From positions 2,914,001-2,978,000 of the forward strand of contig NZ_CP154858.1 in the NCBI RefSeq assembly GCF_041153465.1: 64,000 nt of DNA, read 5' to 3'. How positions within the stretch are numbered: position 1 is the first letter of the stretch; every line of letters begins with the position of its first letter. The position numbers were made by a program, and so were the translations under genes. This stretch comes from Thermohahella caldifontis (GTDB lineage: Bacteria > Pseudomonadota > Gammaproteobacteria > Pseudomonadales > Oleiphilaceae). The notes below the pieces were generated by a model that saw only the letters and a program-made list of their open reading frames with translations, was not told the DNA's origin and made no database searches. Positions 56,649 to 64,000 of the stretch are shown here, piece after piece.

Positions 56649-57446
56649 TCAACGATCCGGCATGTTGCGCGAGTAGAAGATCTCCAGCATTTCCTTGCGC
56701 AGGCGCTTGGCAATGCTCTCCTGCTCTTCAGGGCTCAGGGCGTCCACCCCGGTGCCGAACAGATAGTTGTCCAGATTGAACTCCTTGAGCAGCATCTTCG
56801 TGTGGAACAGGTTTTCCTGATACACGTTGACGTCAATCATCTGATACGCATTGCGCGTATCTTCACTCAGGAAGTTCTGGATGGAATTGATGTCGTGATC
56901 AATGTAGTGCTTCATGCCGTCGGTATCGCGGGTGAAGCCGCGGACACGGTAGTCGATGGTGACGATATCCGAGTCAAAGCTGTGGATCAGGTAGTTCAGC
57001 GCCTTCAGGGGCGAGATCAGGCCACAGGTTGATACGTCGATGTCCGCACGGAAGGTGCTGATCCCGTTGTCCGGGTGACTTTCCGGGTAGGTGTGCACGG
57101 TCACGTGGCTCTTGTCCAGGTGGGCTACCACGGTTTCCGGCAGCGGGCCGGGGCTCTCCGTCGTGGCATGACTCGGCGGCGCAACCTCATGCTCGGCAAT
57201 GAGCATGGTCACGGAAGCGCCGTGGGGATCGTAGTCCTGACGTGAAACATTGAGGATGTGCGCACCGATGATATCGACCACGTCCGTGAGGATCTGGGTC
57301 AGGCGCTCGGCGTTATACTGCTCGTCAATATACGCGATGTACTCTTCGCGCTGCGATGGCGTTTGCGCGTAACAGATATCGTAGATGTTGAAACTGAGCG
57401 ACTTGGTCAGGTTGTTAAACCCGTGCAGTTTAAGCTTAGGCTTCAT
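56649..57446 (-). CDS. speD: S-adenosylmethionine decarboxylase proenzyme
   Basis: SpeD (265 aa) makes decarboxylated S-adenosylmethionine, the aminopropyl donor for spermidine. It is the E. coli-type enzyme: MKPKLKLHGFNNLTKSLSFN at the start and PLPETVVAHLDKSHVTVHTY around the self-cleavage site. Lys112-Ser113 is where the chain splits and Ser113 becomes the pyruvoyl cofactor. Length matches E. coli (264). ATG 57446. No speE is beside it. The AAA+ gene lies downstream on the same strand after 58 bases. Confidence 0.96.
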   Translation of the reverse strand: MKPKLKLHGFNNLTKSLSFNIYDICYAQTPSQREEYIAYIDEQYNAERLTQILTDVVDIIGAHILNVSRQDYDPHGASVTMLIAEHEVAPPSHATTESPGPLPETVVAHLDKSHVTVHTYPESHPDNGISTFRADIDVSTCGLISPLKALNYLIHSFDSDIVTIDYRVRGFTRDTDGMKHYIDHDINSIQNFLSEDTRNAYQMIDVNVYQENLFHTKMLLKEFNLDNYLFGTGVDALSPEEQESIAKRLRKEMLEIFYSRNMPDR

Positions 57447-57532
57447 TCCGGATCCTCACGACTGGCCCAAACCCCGCCGGCATTGAGCCGGCATGCTGCC
57501 CGCTTGCGCAGGCCCTTCAAGCGAAACGCGAA

Positions 57533-57955
57533 TTATGCACCAGATTGAATCGCGTAGCTATGGGTAATTTCCACGCCGCCGCGTTCGAGCATGATGGATG
57601 CCGAACAGTACTTCTCCGCAGAGAGCTCAACGGCCTTTTTCACCAGGTTCTCGCGCAGATTGTTGCCGGAAATGATGAAATGCACATGAATTCGCGTGAA
57701 CACTGCGGGCACCGCGTCGGCACGTTCGGCGGTGATTTCGGCACGGCAGCCGGTTACATCCTGACGGCTTTTTTTCAGGATGTGGACCACGTCAAAGCTG
57801 GTGCAGCCGCCCAGGCCCATCAGCAGCATTTCCATGGGACGCGGTCCCTGGTTCCTGCCCCCGTGATCGGGCGGGCCGTCCATGATGAGGGTGTGTCCGG
57901 AGCCGGACTCTGCCACAAACTTGGCGTCGCCGCCCCAGGTAATGGTCGTTTTCAT
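57533..57955 (-). CDS. yhfA: OsmC-family protein, YhfA-like
   Basis: This 140-residue OsmC/Ohr-fold protein closely resembles E. coli YhfA: PMEMLLMGLGGCTSFDVV and LSAEKYCSASIMLE carry the two cysteines (Cys51, Cys117) that reduce peroxides in the family. The glutamates and arginines around them are present. ATG 57955 gives MKTTITWGGDAKF; the longer start at 58003 is not conserved. It lies upstream of speD on the same strand, with an 86-base spacer. The exact peroxide substrate is unknown. Confidence 0.85.
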   Translation of the reverse strand: MKTTITWGGDAKFVAESGSGHTLIMDGPPDHGGRNQGPRPMEMLLMGLGGCTSFDVVHILKKSRQDVTGCRAEITAERADAVPAVFTRIHVHFIISGNNLRENLVKKAVELSAEKYCSASIMLERGGVEITHSYAIQSGA

Positions 57956-58040
57956 GCTTGGGTGTCCTCCACCGCTGACTATCGCGGCGGAAGCGTACCA
58001 CAAAGCCGTGTGATTGTTGAGCGGCCTGTCGCGGATGGGA

Positions 58041-58667
58041 TTACGCTGTCAGCACGTACCCGTAGATGGACGCAAAGTGCATCGCTGCACCGCCCAGCAC
58101 GAACAGATGCCAGATCGCGTGGGAGTAGGGCACCCCCTTCATGGCGTAGAACACGGCACCGATGGTGTAGAGCAGACCACCCCCTGCAAGCAGCCACAGG
58201 GCCTCACCGGGCAGTGCCACGTAAAGCGGGTAGATGATCACCAGCGCCAGCCACCCCATGAGCAGGTAGGTGGTGAGCGAGATTTTCGGAAAACGCTGGC
58301 CGGCCAGCAGCTTGAATCCGACGCCTGCCGCCGCCAGGCTCCAGATGACCAGTGTCATGGGCACCCCGACCGAATCCTTGAGGGTGATCAGCAGGAAGGG
58401 GGTGTAGCTGCCTGCGATCAGCAGGTAGATGGCGGAATGATCCAGGGTTTTCAGCCACTTCTTCATTTCCGGGCGTTTGGCACCGTGGTAGAGGGTGGAG
58501 GCCAGGAACAGCAGCACCATTGACAGGCCATAGACCACGGCACAGGCCACTTCAATCGTGCCCTGCGCTCGCATGACAAGGGCCACGAGACCGGCCAGGG
58601 CCAGCAGGCAGCCGGCACCGTGAGAAAGGGTATTGAGACGTTCTTCAGCGGGGGAGTATTCGGACAT
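58041..58667 (-). CDS. trhA: TrhA/hemolysin III-like membrane protein
   Basis: This 208-residue protein has seven hydrophobic segments, the PAQR/HlyIII layout. The family residues appear as LSHGAGC, STLYHGAK, LDHSAIYLLIAGSYTP and HAIWHLFVLGGAAMHF, with conserved Ser, Asp and His that would bind zinc. E. coli TrhA (YqfA) affects membrane energetics; haemolysis is not a general property. ATG 58667 follows GTGCCTTGATG-type spacer and gives MSEYSPAEERLN; an upstream start at 58709 adds non-family residues. Confidence 0.85.
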   Translation of the reverse strand: MSEYSPAEERLNTLSHGAGCLLALAGLVALVMRAQGTIEVACAVVYGLSMVLLFLASTLYHGAKRPEMKKWLKTLDHSAIYLLIAGSYTPFLLITLKDSVGVPMTLVIWSLAAAGVGFKLLAGQRFPKISLTTYLLMGWLALVIIYPLYVALPGEALWLLAGGGLLYTIGAVFYAMKGVPYSHAIWHLFVLGGAAMHFASIYGYVLTA

Positions 58668-58818
58668 GATGTGCCTTGATGCAAAACAAACTGTGAGGCT
58701 GTATGCCACCGTTGGGCAAATTTAACACAATCCGTCGCGAAACCCTAGTGCCCGCCCCGATTGAATAGCAAGCGCCTCCCGACGGCTTTCTTACAAAGCC
58801 GTAAGAAAAAGCCGGTGA

Positions 58819-58861
58819 ATTTGACCGGTGTCAAATCGCCTTTCCACCAAAGGGGTATTGT
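58819..58861 (+). promoter_or_regulatory. FNR/CRP-type box and promoter of the molybdoenzyme operon
   Basis: ATTTGAC (58819-58825) and GTCAAAT (58830-58836) form a perfect inverted repeat with a four-base spacer, the FNR/ANR/DNR geometry (TTGAx-N4-xTCAA). TATTGT (58856-58861) is a fair -10. A start near 58868 puts the box centre at about -41, the class II activator position. The 256-base divergent gap otherwise holds nothing clear. Anaerobic activation is inferred. Confidence 0.62.
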
Positions 58862-58923
58862 AAACCTGTCGGGGAGCCGTTCCTCGGCGCCCACTTTCTA
58901 AAAGAAATAGAGGCCGAGAGAGT

Positions 58924-59505
58924 ATGAGCAGGCGATTGAAGACCTTTTTATCCGTGTTGCCTCTGCTGATCGTGGGAGTTCTGGCGGGCCACTTCCTGAC
59001 AATCGGGCAGGAAGCCTTCAATGAAGCGACGGCCACAACTGAATTCTGCGGTTTGTGTCACGCGTCGATTGTGGAGAGTGAGACGTTCAAGACGTCCAAT
59101 CACCGCATGAACCGGTTCGGCGTCACTGCCGAGTGTGGTCAATGCCACACGCGTGAGGGGTTCTATCTTGAAACCTGGGATCATGTGTCCTCGGGTATCC
59201 GCAGCCTGGTGCTGGGGATCGCCAAGGGTCACCTGACCGACCCGGAGTTGCAGGATACGCTGGGCGAGGAAATGGCGCACAATGCGCGGGACTGGTTTGT
59301 TTCCGTGGATTCGGCGCCGTGCAAACGCTGTCACAACGATCCTTCCGGATACCCCATGTCCGGACGGCCGGGTGTCGCGCGTGAGCATGAAAAAGCCAAG
59401 CGGCAGGGGATTTCCTGTATCGGGTGTCATTACAACCTGGTGCACGAAGCGCAACCTGTGCGACCTGAATTCAAAGCCGCCAACACGCTCAAAGATGATC
59501 ACTGA
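58924..59505 (+). CDS. Tetrahaem c-type cytochrome, NapC/NirT family
   Basis: This 193-residue protein has one N-terminal membrane anchor (about 6-25) and four CxxCH haem sites at Cys42, Cys71, Cys133 and Cys165, the compact NapC/NirT/CymA layout. Such proteins oxidise quinol at the inner membrane and pass electrons to periplasmic reductases. It is the first gene after the FNR-type box and precedes the molybdoenzyme gene by 28 bases, so it is the likely electron donor to it. ATG 58924. Confidence 0.9.
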   Translation: MSRRLKTFLSVLPLLIVGVLAGHFLTIGQEAFNEATATTEFCGLCHASIVESETFKTSNHRMNRFGVTAECGQCHTREGFYLETWDHVSSGIRSLVLGIAKGHLTDPELQDTLGEEMAHNARDWFVSVDSAPCKRCHNDPSGYPMSGRPGVAREHEKAKRQGISCIGCHYNLVHEAQPVRPEFKAANTLKDDH

Positions 59506-59533
59506 TCGAACTCGCAGATTTCCGGAGGCAGTT

Positions 59534-62134
59534 ATGCAAACCACGCGTCGAGGATTTATCAAGGGCATGGGCGCCCTGGGAGCCGCCGCACAGATTACTG
59601 TGGCGCCGACCCTGATCGCCAGCGCCGTCAACAAGGCCAATGCAGCCGAAGCCGCCAAGGGCCCGGTTGTGGATTATGTGAAGTCCACCTGTGTGCACTG
59701 TGTGAACTTCTGTGGTATCAACGTCAAGCGCCAGAACGGCGTCATCCGGGCCATCTATCCGGATGAAGCCCGCAAGGAATTCTACAACGACGGCATTTGC
59801 CCGAAAGGGGTTTCCGGGGTGTTCAACACCTATAACCCGTACCGGGTGAAGAAGCCGCTCAAGCGTACCAATCCGAAAAAGGGTGTGAATGAAGACCCGG
59901 GCTGGGTGGAAATCAGCTGGGAAGAAGCGCTCAATACCATTGCAGACAAGCTCAAGAAAATCAGAGAAGAGAACCCATCAAAGCTTGTCTGGCAGCACGG
60001 ACACGGAAAGTATCTGATCCAGGACAAGTTTCCAAAGGCATGGGCCAAGGCATTCGGCACACCCAACGTGGTACACAGGACGACTGTCTGCGAATCAGCG
60101 CGCCATGTGGCAGATGAAACCACCTGGGGCGGCCATGCCTGGATGCCGGACCTCAAGCAGACCGAGCTGATGCTGGTTTTCGGGGCCAACCCCTATGAAG
60201 CCGAGCAGTGGGCACGCTGGCTGGATCATCAGATTCTGGATGCGCGTGAGCGCGGCATGAAGATGGTCTATTTCGATCCGCGTCACTCCAGTGCAGCAGC
60301 CAAGTCGGATCAATGGGTGCCCATCCGCCCGGGCAAGGATGTCCTGTTCTGCCTGGGGATGGCGAAGCAGCTCATCGAGATGGGCTACATCGACGAGGAG
60401 TTTCTGGTTGAATACACCAACTCCACTTCGCTGGTGGGTGCGGACGGCAAGATTCTGCGCAACAGCAAAGGTGAGGATCTGGTCTGGGATACGGTGACGA
60501 AGACCGCCCGGCCCTTCAAGGAAGGCGTCCGGCCCGCATTGCGCGGCAGCTATACCGTGCAGGGGCGCAAGGTGCGTACTGCCTTCGAAGCCTTTGTGGA
60601 CAGCCTGAAGGAGATTACGCCGGAGTATGTGGAAGAGGTGACTTCCGTTCCTGCCCGGACATTGCTGGAACTTTCCCGCGAGTTTGGCGAAAAGGCCCGT
60701 ATCGGTGCCACAGTGAAGATTGACGGGGAAGAGTATCGTTACCGGCCGGTGGTTGTGCATACCTTCCGCGGGATGGCCGCCAAGGAGTATGGTGTGCAGA
60801 ACTGGCGTTCCGGCCTCATCCTGATGATGCTGGTCGGTGCCATGGATGCGGTGGGCAGCCAGCTCCTGCACCATGTCAACCCGGACTACAAGAGCCGCAA
60901 GGTGGCCAAGTGCGAGTATCCGCCCAAGCGTGTGGATCTGCAGGAGTCTGTGTTCTTCCCTTATGCCACACATAATGTCGCACAGCAGGTCGCATTGACA
61001 CAGCTTGATCCTGAAAAGTACGGCTTGCCTTATAAGCCGGAGATGAACATTTTCTATGCCACTAACAGACCATTCTCCACCTCGGAGGCCCTGAAGCAGT
61101 TTGAAGGTTATGCCAAGACCTTCAATGTGGTGATCGATATCTATCTGACCGATGTTACGCAGGTGGCTGATATTGTCCTGCCGGACGTGACCTATCTGGA
61201 GGATTATCAGTTTGCGCCCACCCGTTGGACGGCTGACACGTCTCATGTGGCAATCCGGCAGCCTGTCGTCAAGGAACGTGCATATGGTGTGAAGTACAGT
61301 GCCCAGGAAGTCATGCTGGAGCTGGCTCGCCGTGTAGGCTTCTATGAGGACTACATCAAGAACATCAACAAGAACTTCAAACTCAAGAAGTATGCGCTGG
61401 ATCCGAAGAATCCCCGTATCACACCGAAGGAATTGGTGGCTGCTCTGTGGCTTGAAAAAACCAAAGGCAAGCCCTTCAGTTATGCGGAAGAGCACGCCTT
61501 TGTAGGCAAGCACAAGAAGCCGGAGGATATGTATCACCACGGCGTCGAGAAACACTACAAGGGGGCCGGCAAGCCGAAGATCAATTTCTATGCCGAGCAG
61601 TTACTGCATACCTATGAGAAGATTGCCGATCTCAAGCAGAAGCATGGCATTGATGCCATTGATCTCGAGCGCTACAAGGTCGCCCTCTCGCCGGTGCCCA
61701 CGAAGGAACATGCCTTCCCGACCCCACACCGTGAGGCGAAGGACTATCCGCTGTATCTGACGACCTACAAGCGCATGTACCGGAACCAGGCGGGCAACAT
61801 GTCCTTCAACCCGATCCTGAACAACCTCGGGCCGGATACGGATCACAACTTCATGCTGATCCAGAAGCAGACAGCGAAGAAGCTCGGGATCCGCAATGGC
61901 GACGAAGTGATCATCGAAACCCGTGTCGGCAAGGCGCGTGCCGTGGCCAAGGTGGTGGAAGGGCAGCATCCGGATGTGGTGTCCGTGTCCTATCACTACG
62001 GCAACATCGGCGTGGCCTATCCCGACTGGGCGCGCAAGGGCACCTGGATCAACCCGGTACTGGAGCTGCATCCGGATCTCATTGCCGGCATGAACAGCTT
62101 CAACGATACCAAGTGCAAGGTCTACAAGGCTTAA
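59534..62134 (+). CDS. Tat-exported molybdopterin oxidoreductase, substrate unknown
   Basis: The catalytic subunit is 866 aa. A twin-arginine signal TTRRGFIKGMG (Arg5-Arg6) precedes a [4Fe-4S] motif (Cys53, Cys56, Cys60, Cys89, in CVHCVNFC...GICPKG) and the bis-MGD core. Cys186 in TTVCESARH is the probable molybdenum ligand, which places it in the Cys-ligated group with NapA, Psr/Phs, Ttr and Arr types, not the Ser/Asp types. The C-terminal domain NMSFNPILNNLGPDTDH and VSVSYHYGNIGVAYPDW is complete. ATG 59534 gives the Tat signal; an earlier start inside the cytochrome gene is rejected. Tetrathionate, arsenate, polysulfide or selenate are possible acceptors. Confidence 0.92.
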   Translation: MQTTRRGFIKGMGALGAAAQITVAPTLIASAVNKANAAEAAKGPVVDYVKSTCVHCVNFCGINVKRQNGVIRAIYPDEARKEFYNDGICPKGVSGVFNTYNPYRVKKPLKRTNPKKGVNEDPGWVEISWEEALNTIADKLKKIREENPSKLVWQHGHGKYLIQDKFPKAWAKAFGTPNVVHRTTVCESARHVADETTWGGHAWMPDLKQTELMLVFGANPYEAEQWARWLDHQILDARERGMKMVYFDPRHSSAAAKSDQWVPIRPGKDVLFCLGMAKQLIEMGYIDEEFLVEYTNSTSLVGADGKILRNSKGEDLVWDTVTKTARPFKEGVRPALRGSYTVQGRKVRTAFEAFVDSLKEITPEYVEEVTSVPARTLLELSREFGEKARIGATVKIDGEEYRYRPVVVHTFRGMAAKEYGVQNWRSGLILMMLVGAMDAVGSQLLHHVNPDYKSRKVAKCEYPPKRVDLQESVFFPYATHNVAQQVALTQLDPEKYGLPYKPEMNIFYATNRPFSTSEALKQFEGYAKTFNVVIDIYLTDVTQVADIVLPDVTYLEDYQFAPTRWTADTSHVAIRQPVVKERAYGVKYSAQEVMLELARRVGFYEDYIKNINKNFKLKKYALDPKNPRITPKELVAALWLEKTKGKPFSYAEEHAFVGKHKKPEDMYHHGVEKHYKGAGKPKINFYAEQLLHTYEKIADLKQKHGIDAIDLERYKVALSPVPTKEHAFPTPHREAKDYPLYLTTYKRMYRNQAGNMSFNPILNNLGPDTDHNFMLIQKQTAKKLGIRNGDEVIIETRVGKARAVAKVVEGQHPDVVSVSYHYGNIGVAYPDWARKGTWINPVLELHPDLIAGMNSFNDTKCKVYKA

Positions 62135-62146
62135 GGAGCGGATACC

Positions 62147-62956
62147 ATGACAAAGCTTGTACGTGTAATTGACATGGAGCGCTGCATGGGCTGCCGCTCC
62201 TGTATCGCCGCCTGTCACGTGGAAAACCATTTCACGCCGGGCGCCCCCTGGAACATGATGATCGAGCGGGAGGTGGGCAAGTACCCCTATTCGCGCACGG
62301 TTTTCTCAACCATGAACTGCATGCACTGTGAAGAGCCGGCCTGCAAGAAGGCCTGTGACGCCATTGGTGTGCAGGCCATCAGCAAGAACGAGTTGGGCGT
62401 GGTTATCATCGACTACGACAAGTGCATCGGCTGTGGTTACTGCTTTGCGGTCTGCCCCTATGGGGTGCCGCAGGAAACCAGGGCGGAGAACATTGATAAC
62501 CTCTTCCCGGGGCAGGACAAGACCCCCTACGAGGCAATCCCGGACAGCGAGCGCCATCCGACCCATCGCAAGAAGGGCAAGACCTATCAGAAGTGCACCT
62601 TCTGTGCTCACAAGCTGGACAAGGCGGTGGCCGATGGCAAGGTGGACCGGATCGGCAAGGACCCGGAGTATACACCGAGCTGCGACCTGGTCTGCCCGGT
62701 CAGTGCACGGCACTTCGGCGATATCGAGGATCCGAGCAGCGAAGTGGTGCGGATCATTGGCGAGAAAAAGGCAGCGCGCCTGAAGGAAGAATTCGGCACG
62801 CACCCGCAGGTGTACTATGTGCTTGAAGGGGGGACTACTAATGTGGACCAAACTTGCAACCGCGGCACTGATCGTGGCGGCCTCAACGGCTTGGGCAGAA
62901 AAGCCGGTCAAGAGTGTCGAACTGTCCCGCGTGGCGGAGCAGTTGCGCAACCATGA
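62147..62956 (+). CDS. Four-cluster 4Fe-4S electron-transfer subunit (end probably mis-read)
   Basis: Four cysteine groups are visible: CMGCRSCIAACH, CMHCEEPACKKACD, CIGCGYCFAVCP and CTFC...CDLVCP, the DmsB/PsrB/NrfC-type iron-sulfur relay. There is no signal peptide; it would be co-exported with the Tat subunit. As read, the frame runs on through the next gene's signal peptide to 62956 (269 aa). At a G6 run (62828-62833) one more G would end the protein at TAA (62839-62841, ...VLEGGDY), in a TAATG overlap with the next ATG and 231 aa long. I consider that the true end. AAGGAG precedes ATG 62147. Confidence 0.88.
   Translation: MTKLVRVIDMERCMGCRSCIAACHVENHFTPGAPWNMMIEREVGKYPYSRTVFSTMNCMHCEEPACKKACDAIGVQAISKNELGVVIIDYDKCIGCGYCFAVCPYGVPQETRAENIDNLFPGQDKTPYEAIPDSERHPTHRKKGKTYQKCTFCAHKLDKAVADGKVDRIGKDPEYTPSCDLVCPVSARHFGDIEDPSSEVVRIIGEKKAARLKEEFGTHPQVYYVLEGGTTNVDQTCNRGTDRGGLNGLGRKAGQECRTVPRGGAVAQP
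62828..62833 (+). other. G6 run at the ferredoxin gene end
   Basis: Six G occur where the ferredoxin frame continues unnaturally into the next gene. Seven G give GGDY and a stop that overlaps the next start as TAATG. It matches the rpoC and uvrA breaks. Confidence 0.7.
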
Positions 62957-63212
62957 GATCAACATCGAGCAGGGTCCCGGTCTGGACCGGGAGCATGGCC
63001 GCTTCCATGTGATTCACTCGGATGTGCTCATGCTGGACTGCTCCACCTGTCACGGAAAGCCCAAGTATCGGGAAGGCGTGCTGAACTTCTCCAAGTTCAA
63101 GCCTTTCCCTGCCAAGGCCAAGGGACAGTTTGAAAAGAGCGTGTGTCTGGGGTGTCATCAGGAAGGCGGTATCGCAACGACTTTCTACACACCGTCCACG
63201 ACCGACGAGTGA
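62841..63212 (+). CDS. Small periplasmic dihaem cytochrome c
   Basis: This 123-residue protein has a signal peptide ending WAEKP (cleavage near residue 19) and two CxxCH sites, Cys67 (CSTCH) and Cys102 (CLGCH). Several further histidines (His54-60 region) could be distal ligands. It lies between the ferredoxin and chaperone genes, so it may pass electrons from the tetrahaem cytochrome to the reductase. Dihaem partners are known for NapAB, but this is not NapB by sequence. ATG 62841 is the start; an upstream codon at 62817 lies inside the ferredoxin gene. Confidence 0.82.
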   Translation: MWTKLATAALIVAASTAWAEKPVKSVELSRVAEQLRNHEINIEQGPGLDREHGRFHVIHSDVLMLDCSTCHGKPKYREGVLNFSKFKPFPAKAKGQFEKSVCLGCHQEGGIATTFYTPSTTDE

Positions 63213-63218
63213 GGTGGC

Positions 63219-63866
63219 ATGACACATACTGAAGAGCTCAGAACCGAGAGTCAGACCCTGTGGCTTCTGGCCGAACTGAGCGCCGAGACACCAGCCCGTG
63301 AGCGGCTGGTGTCTTTGCGTCAGGCCCTGGAGACCGCACGGGAAACGGATCCCGAGGATCCGATGGCTGTACTGTGGCTGGCCGGGCTGGAGGAGGCGCT
63401 GGATTCCGATGCCGGCTGGCTGGAGGTCCGCAAGGATTATGTGCGCCTGTTTTCAGGGGTGTACAAGGAAGGGGGGCCGACACCCCCCATGCAGTCGGCC
63501 GTCATGCCGGACGGCGGTGACATGGTCCAGCTGATGGCGCATCTGGCCGATCTGTTCGCCCGCTCGGGTTTTGTCCGTCCGGAGGGGCTGAGCCATGCCC
63601 ATGACCACGTGTCAACCCTGTTGTTCTGTCTTGCCGCCCAGCGGTTCGGTCAGGCACAAGCCCTTGATGAAGGGGATACGGAAGCGGCCGAACGGTTTCA
63701 GCGACTGTATCATTACACCCTGCGCAATCATCTGCTGCCCTGGGTGCCGGCCTGGCTGGAACAGGCGCAGCGGCATGCGCGCAGCACCTTTTACAAGGCG
63801 TGGATGGCCGGCCTCAATGATGCCGTTCACCAGCTTCGTGCCACACTGGAGACAGAAGACGCATGA
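63219..63866 (+). CDS. TorD-like molybdoenzyme chaperone
   Basis: This 215-residue all-helical protein resembles TorD/DmsD/NarJ chaperones. WLEVRKDYVRLFSGVYKEGG fits the E..Y..LF.G motif, and PPMQSAVM and DHVSTLLFCLAAQRF match the family's second half. Such chaperones guard the Tat signal and help cofactor insertion of a molybdoenzyme, here the gene two upstream. G6 (63471-63476) and C6 (63483-63488) runs occur but the frame stays intact. Its stop overlaps the last gene as ATGA. Confidence 0.85.
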   Translation: MTHTEELRTESQTLWLLAELSAETPARERLVSLRQALETARETDPEDPMAVLWLAGLEEALDSDAGWLEVRKDYVRLFSGVYKEGGPTPPMQSAVMPDGGDMVQLMAHLADLFARSGFVRPEGLSHAHDHVSTLLFCLAAQRFGQAQALDEGDTEAAERFQRLYHYTLRNHLLPWVPAWLEQAQRHARSTFYKAWMAGLNDAVHQLRATLETEDA

Positions 63867-64000
63867 GTGCACTTGAAGTTGCCCTGACCCCCCTAAAAAT
63901 GCTGCAACTGGATAACGCGGGCCATGCGCTGGTACTGGGCGCAAACCGTTTGGCGCCGGGGGTGGCCGACGCGCTCAAGGCGGCCGGACTGAAGCTCGTC
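63863..64000 (+). CDS. Unidentified protein, cut by the window end
   Basis: Only the first 46 codons are in the window: MSALEVALTPLKMLQLDN, then GHALVLGANRLAPGVADALK, which looks like the start of a nucleotide- or cofactor-binding domain. No family can be named from this. It is translationally coupled to the chaperone gene, so it belongs to the same operon. Confidence 0.6.
   Translation, partial: MSALEVALTPLKMLQLDNAGHALVLGANRLAPGVADALKAAGLKLV

Noticed and set aside
60095..61555. Open frame (486 codons) antisense to the molybdopterin gene
   Set aside because: Shadow of the conserved catalytic subunit; no independent support.
63471..63488. Frame break at the G6/C6 runs in the chaperone gene
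   Set aside because: The reading frame through both runs is intact and gives the family motif PTPPMQSAVM.

Overview
The window is a contiguous, moderately GC-rich stretch of a gammaproteobacterial chromosome. The evidence is the rplJL-rpoBC / str / S10 / spc / alpha gene order, a full MSHA-type pilus locus, a YhfA-like OsmC protein, an E. coli-type SpeD and long C-minus S14. Genus cannot be fixed by eye; the mix of ribosomal genes, MSHA pilus and a multihaem/molybdoenzyme operon would suit a metabolically versatile Chromatiales-like organism, which is inference only.

Layout: (1) 1-9513, L10 leader, rplJ, rplL, attenuator-like terminator, rpoB, rpoC. (2) 9514-13943, str operon rpsL-rpsG-fusA-tuf ending in a terminator. 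(3) 13961-24626, S10 and spc operons from a strong sigma70 promoter to rpmJ. (4) 24630-27612, alpha operon rpsM-rpsK-rpsD-rpoA-rplQ with its own candidate promoter and a final terminator. (5) 27729-32857, uvrA on the minus strand, diverging from a YajR-like MFS transporter coupled to ssb. (6) 33040-55099, one long MSHA pilus operon (mshI, a pilN-like gene, mshJ-K-L-M-N-E-G, an mshF-like gene, mshA-C-D-O-P-Q). It ends in two giant surface proteins that differ at the N-terminus and share an almost identical 1.97 kb 3' half. (7) 55103-58667, minus-strand genes for a Ycf46-like AAA+ ATPase, SpeD, a YhfA-like OsmC protein and a TrhA/hemolysin III-like membrane protein. (8) 58819-64000, a putative anaerobic respiratory operon behind an FNR-type box: tetrahaem NapC/NirT-like cytochrome, Tat-exported molybdopterin reductase, four-cluster ferredoxin, dihaem cytochrome, TorD-like chaperone and a gene cut by the window end.

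The pieces most worth a second look are the duplicated modular MshQ adhesin pair and the molybdoenzyme operon, which has a NapC-type quinol dehydrogenase instead of the usual NrfD anchor. Four genes (rpoC, uvrA, mshL and the ferredoxin) show single-base frame disruptions. Three of these sit exactly on G6/C6 runs, which looks like homopolymer undercalling in the assembly rather than biology, because rpoC is essential.
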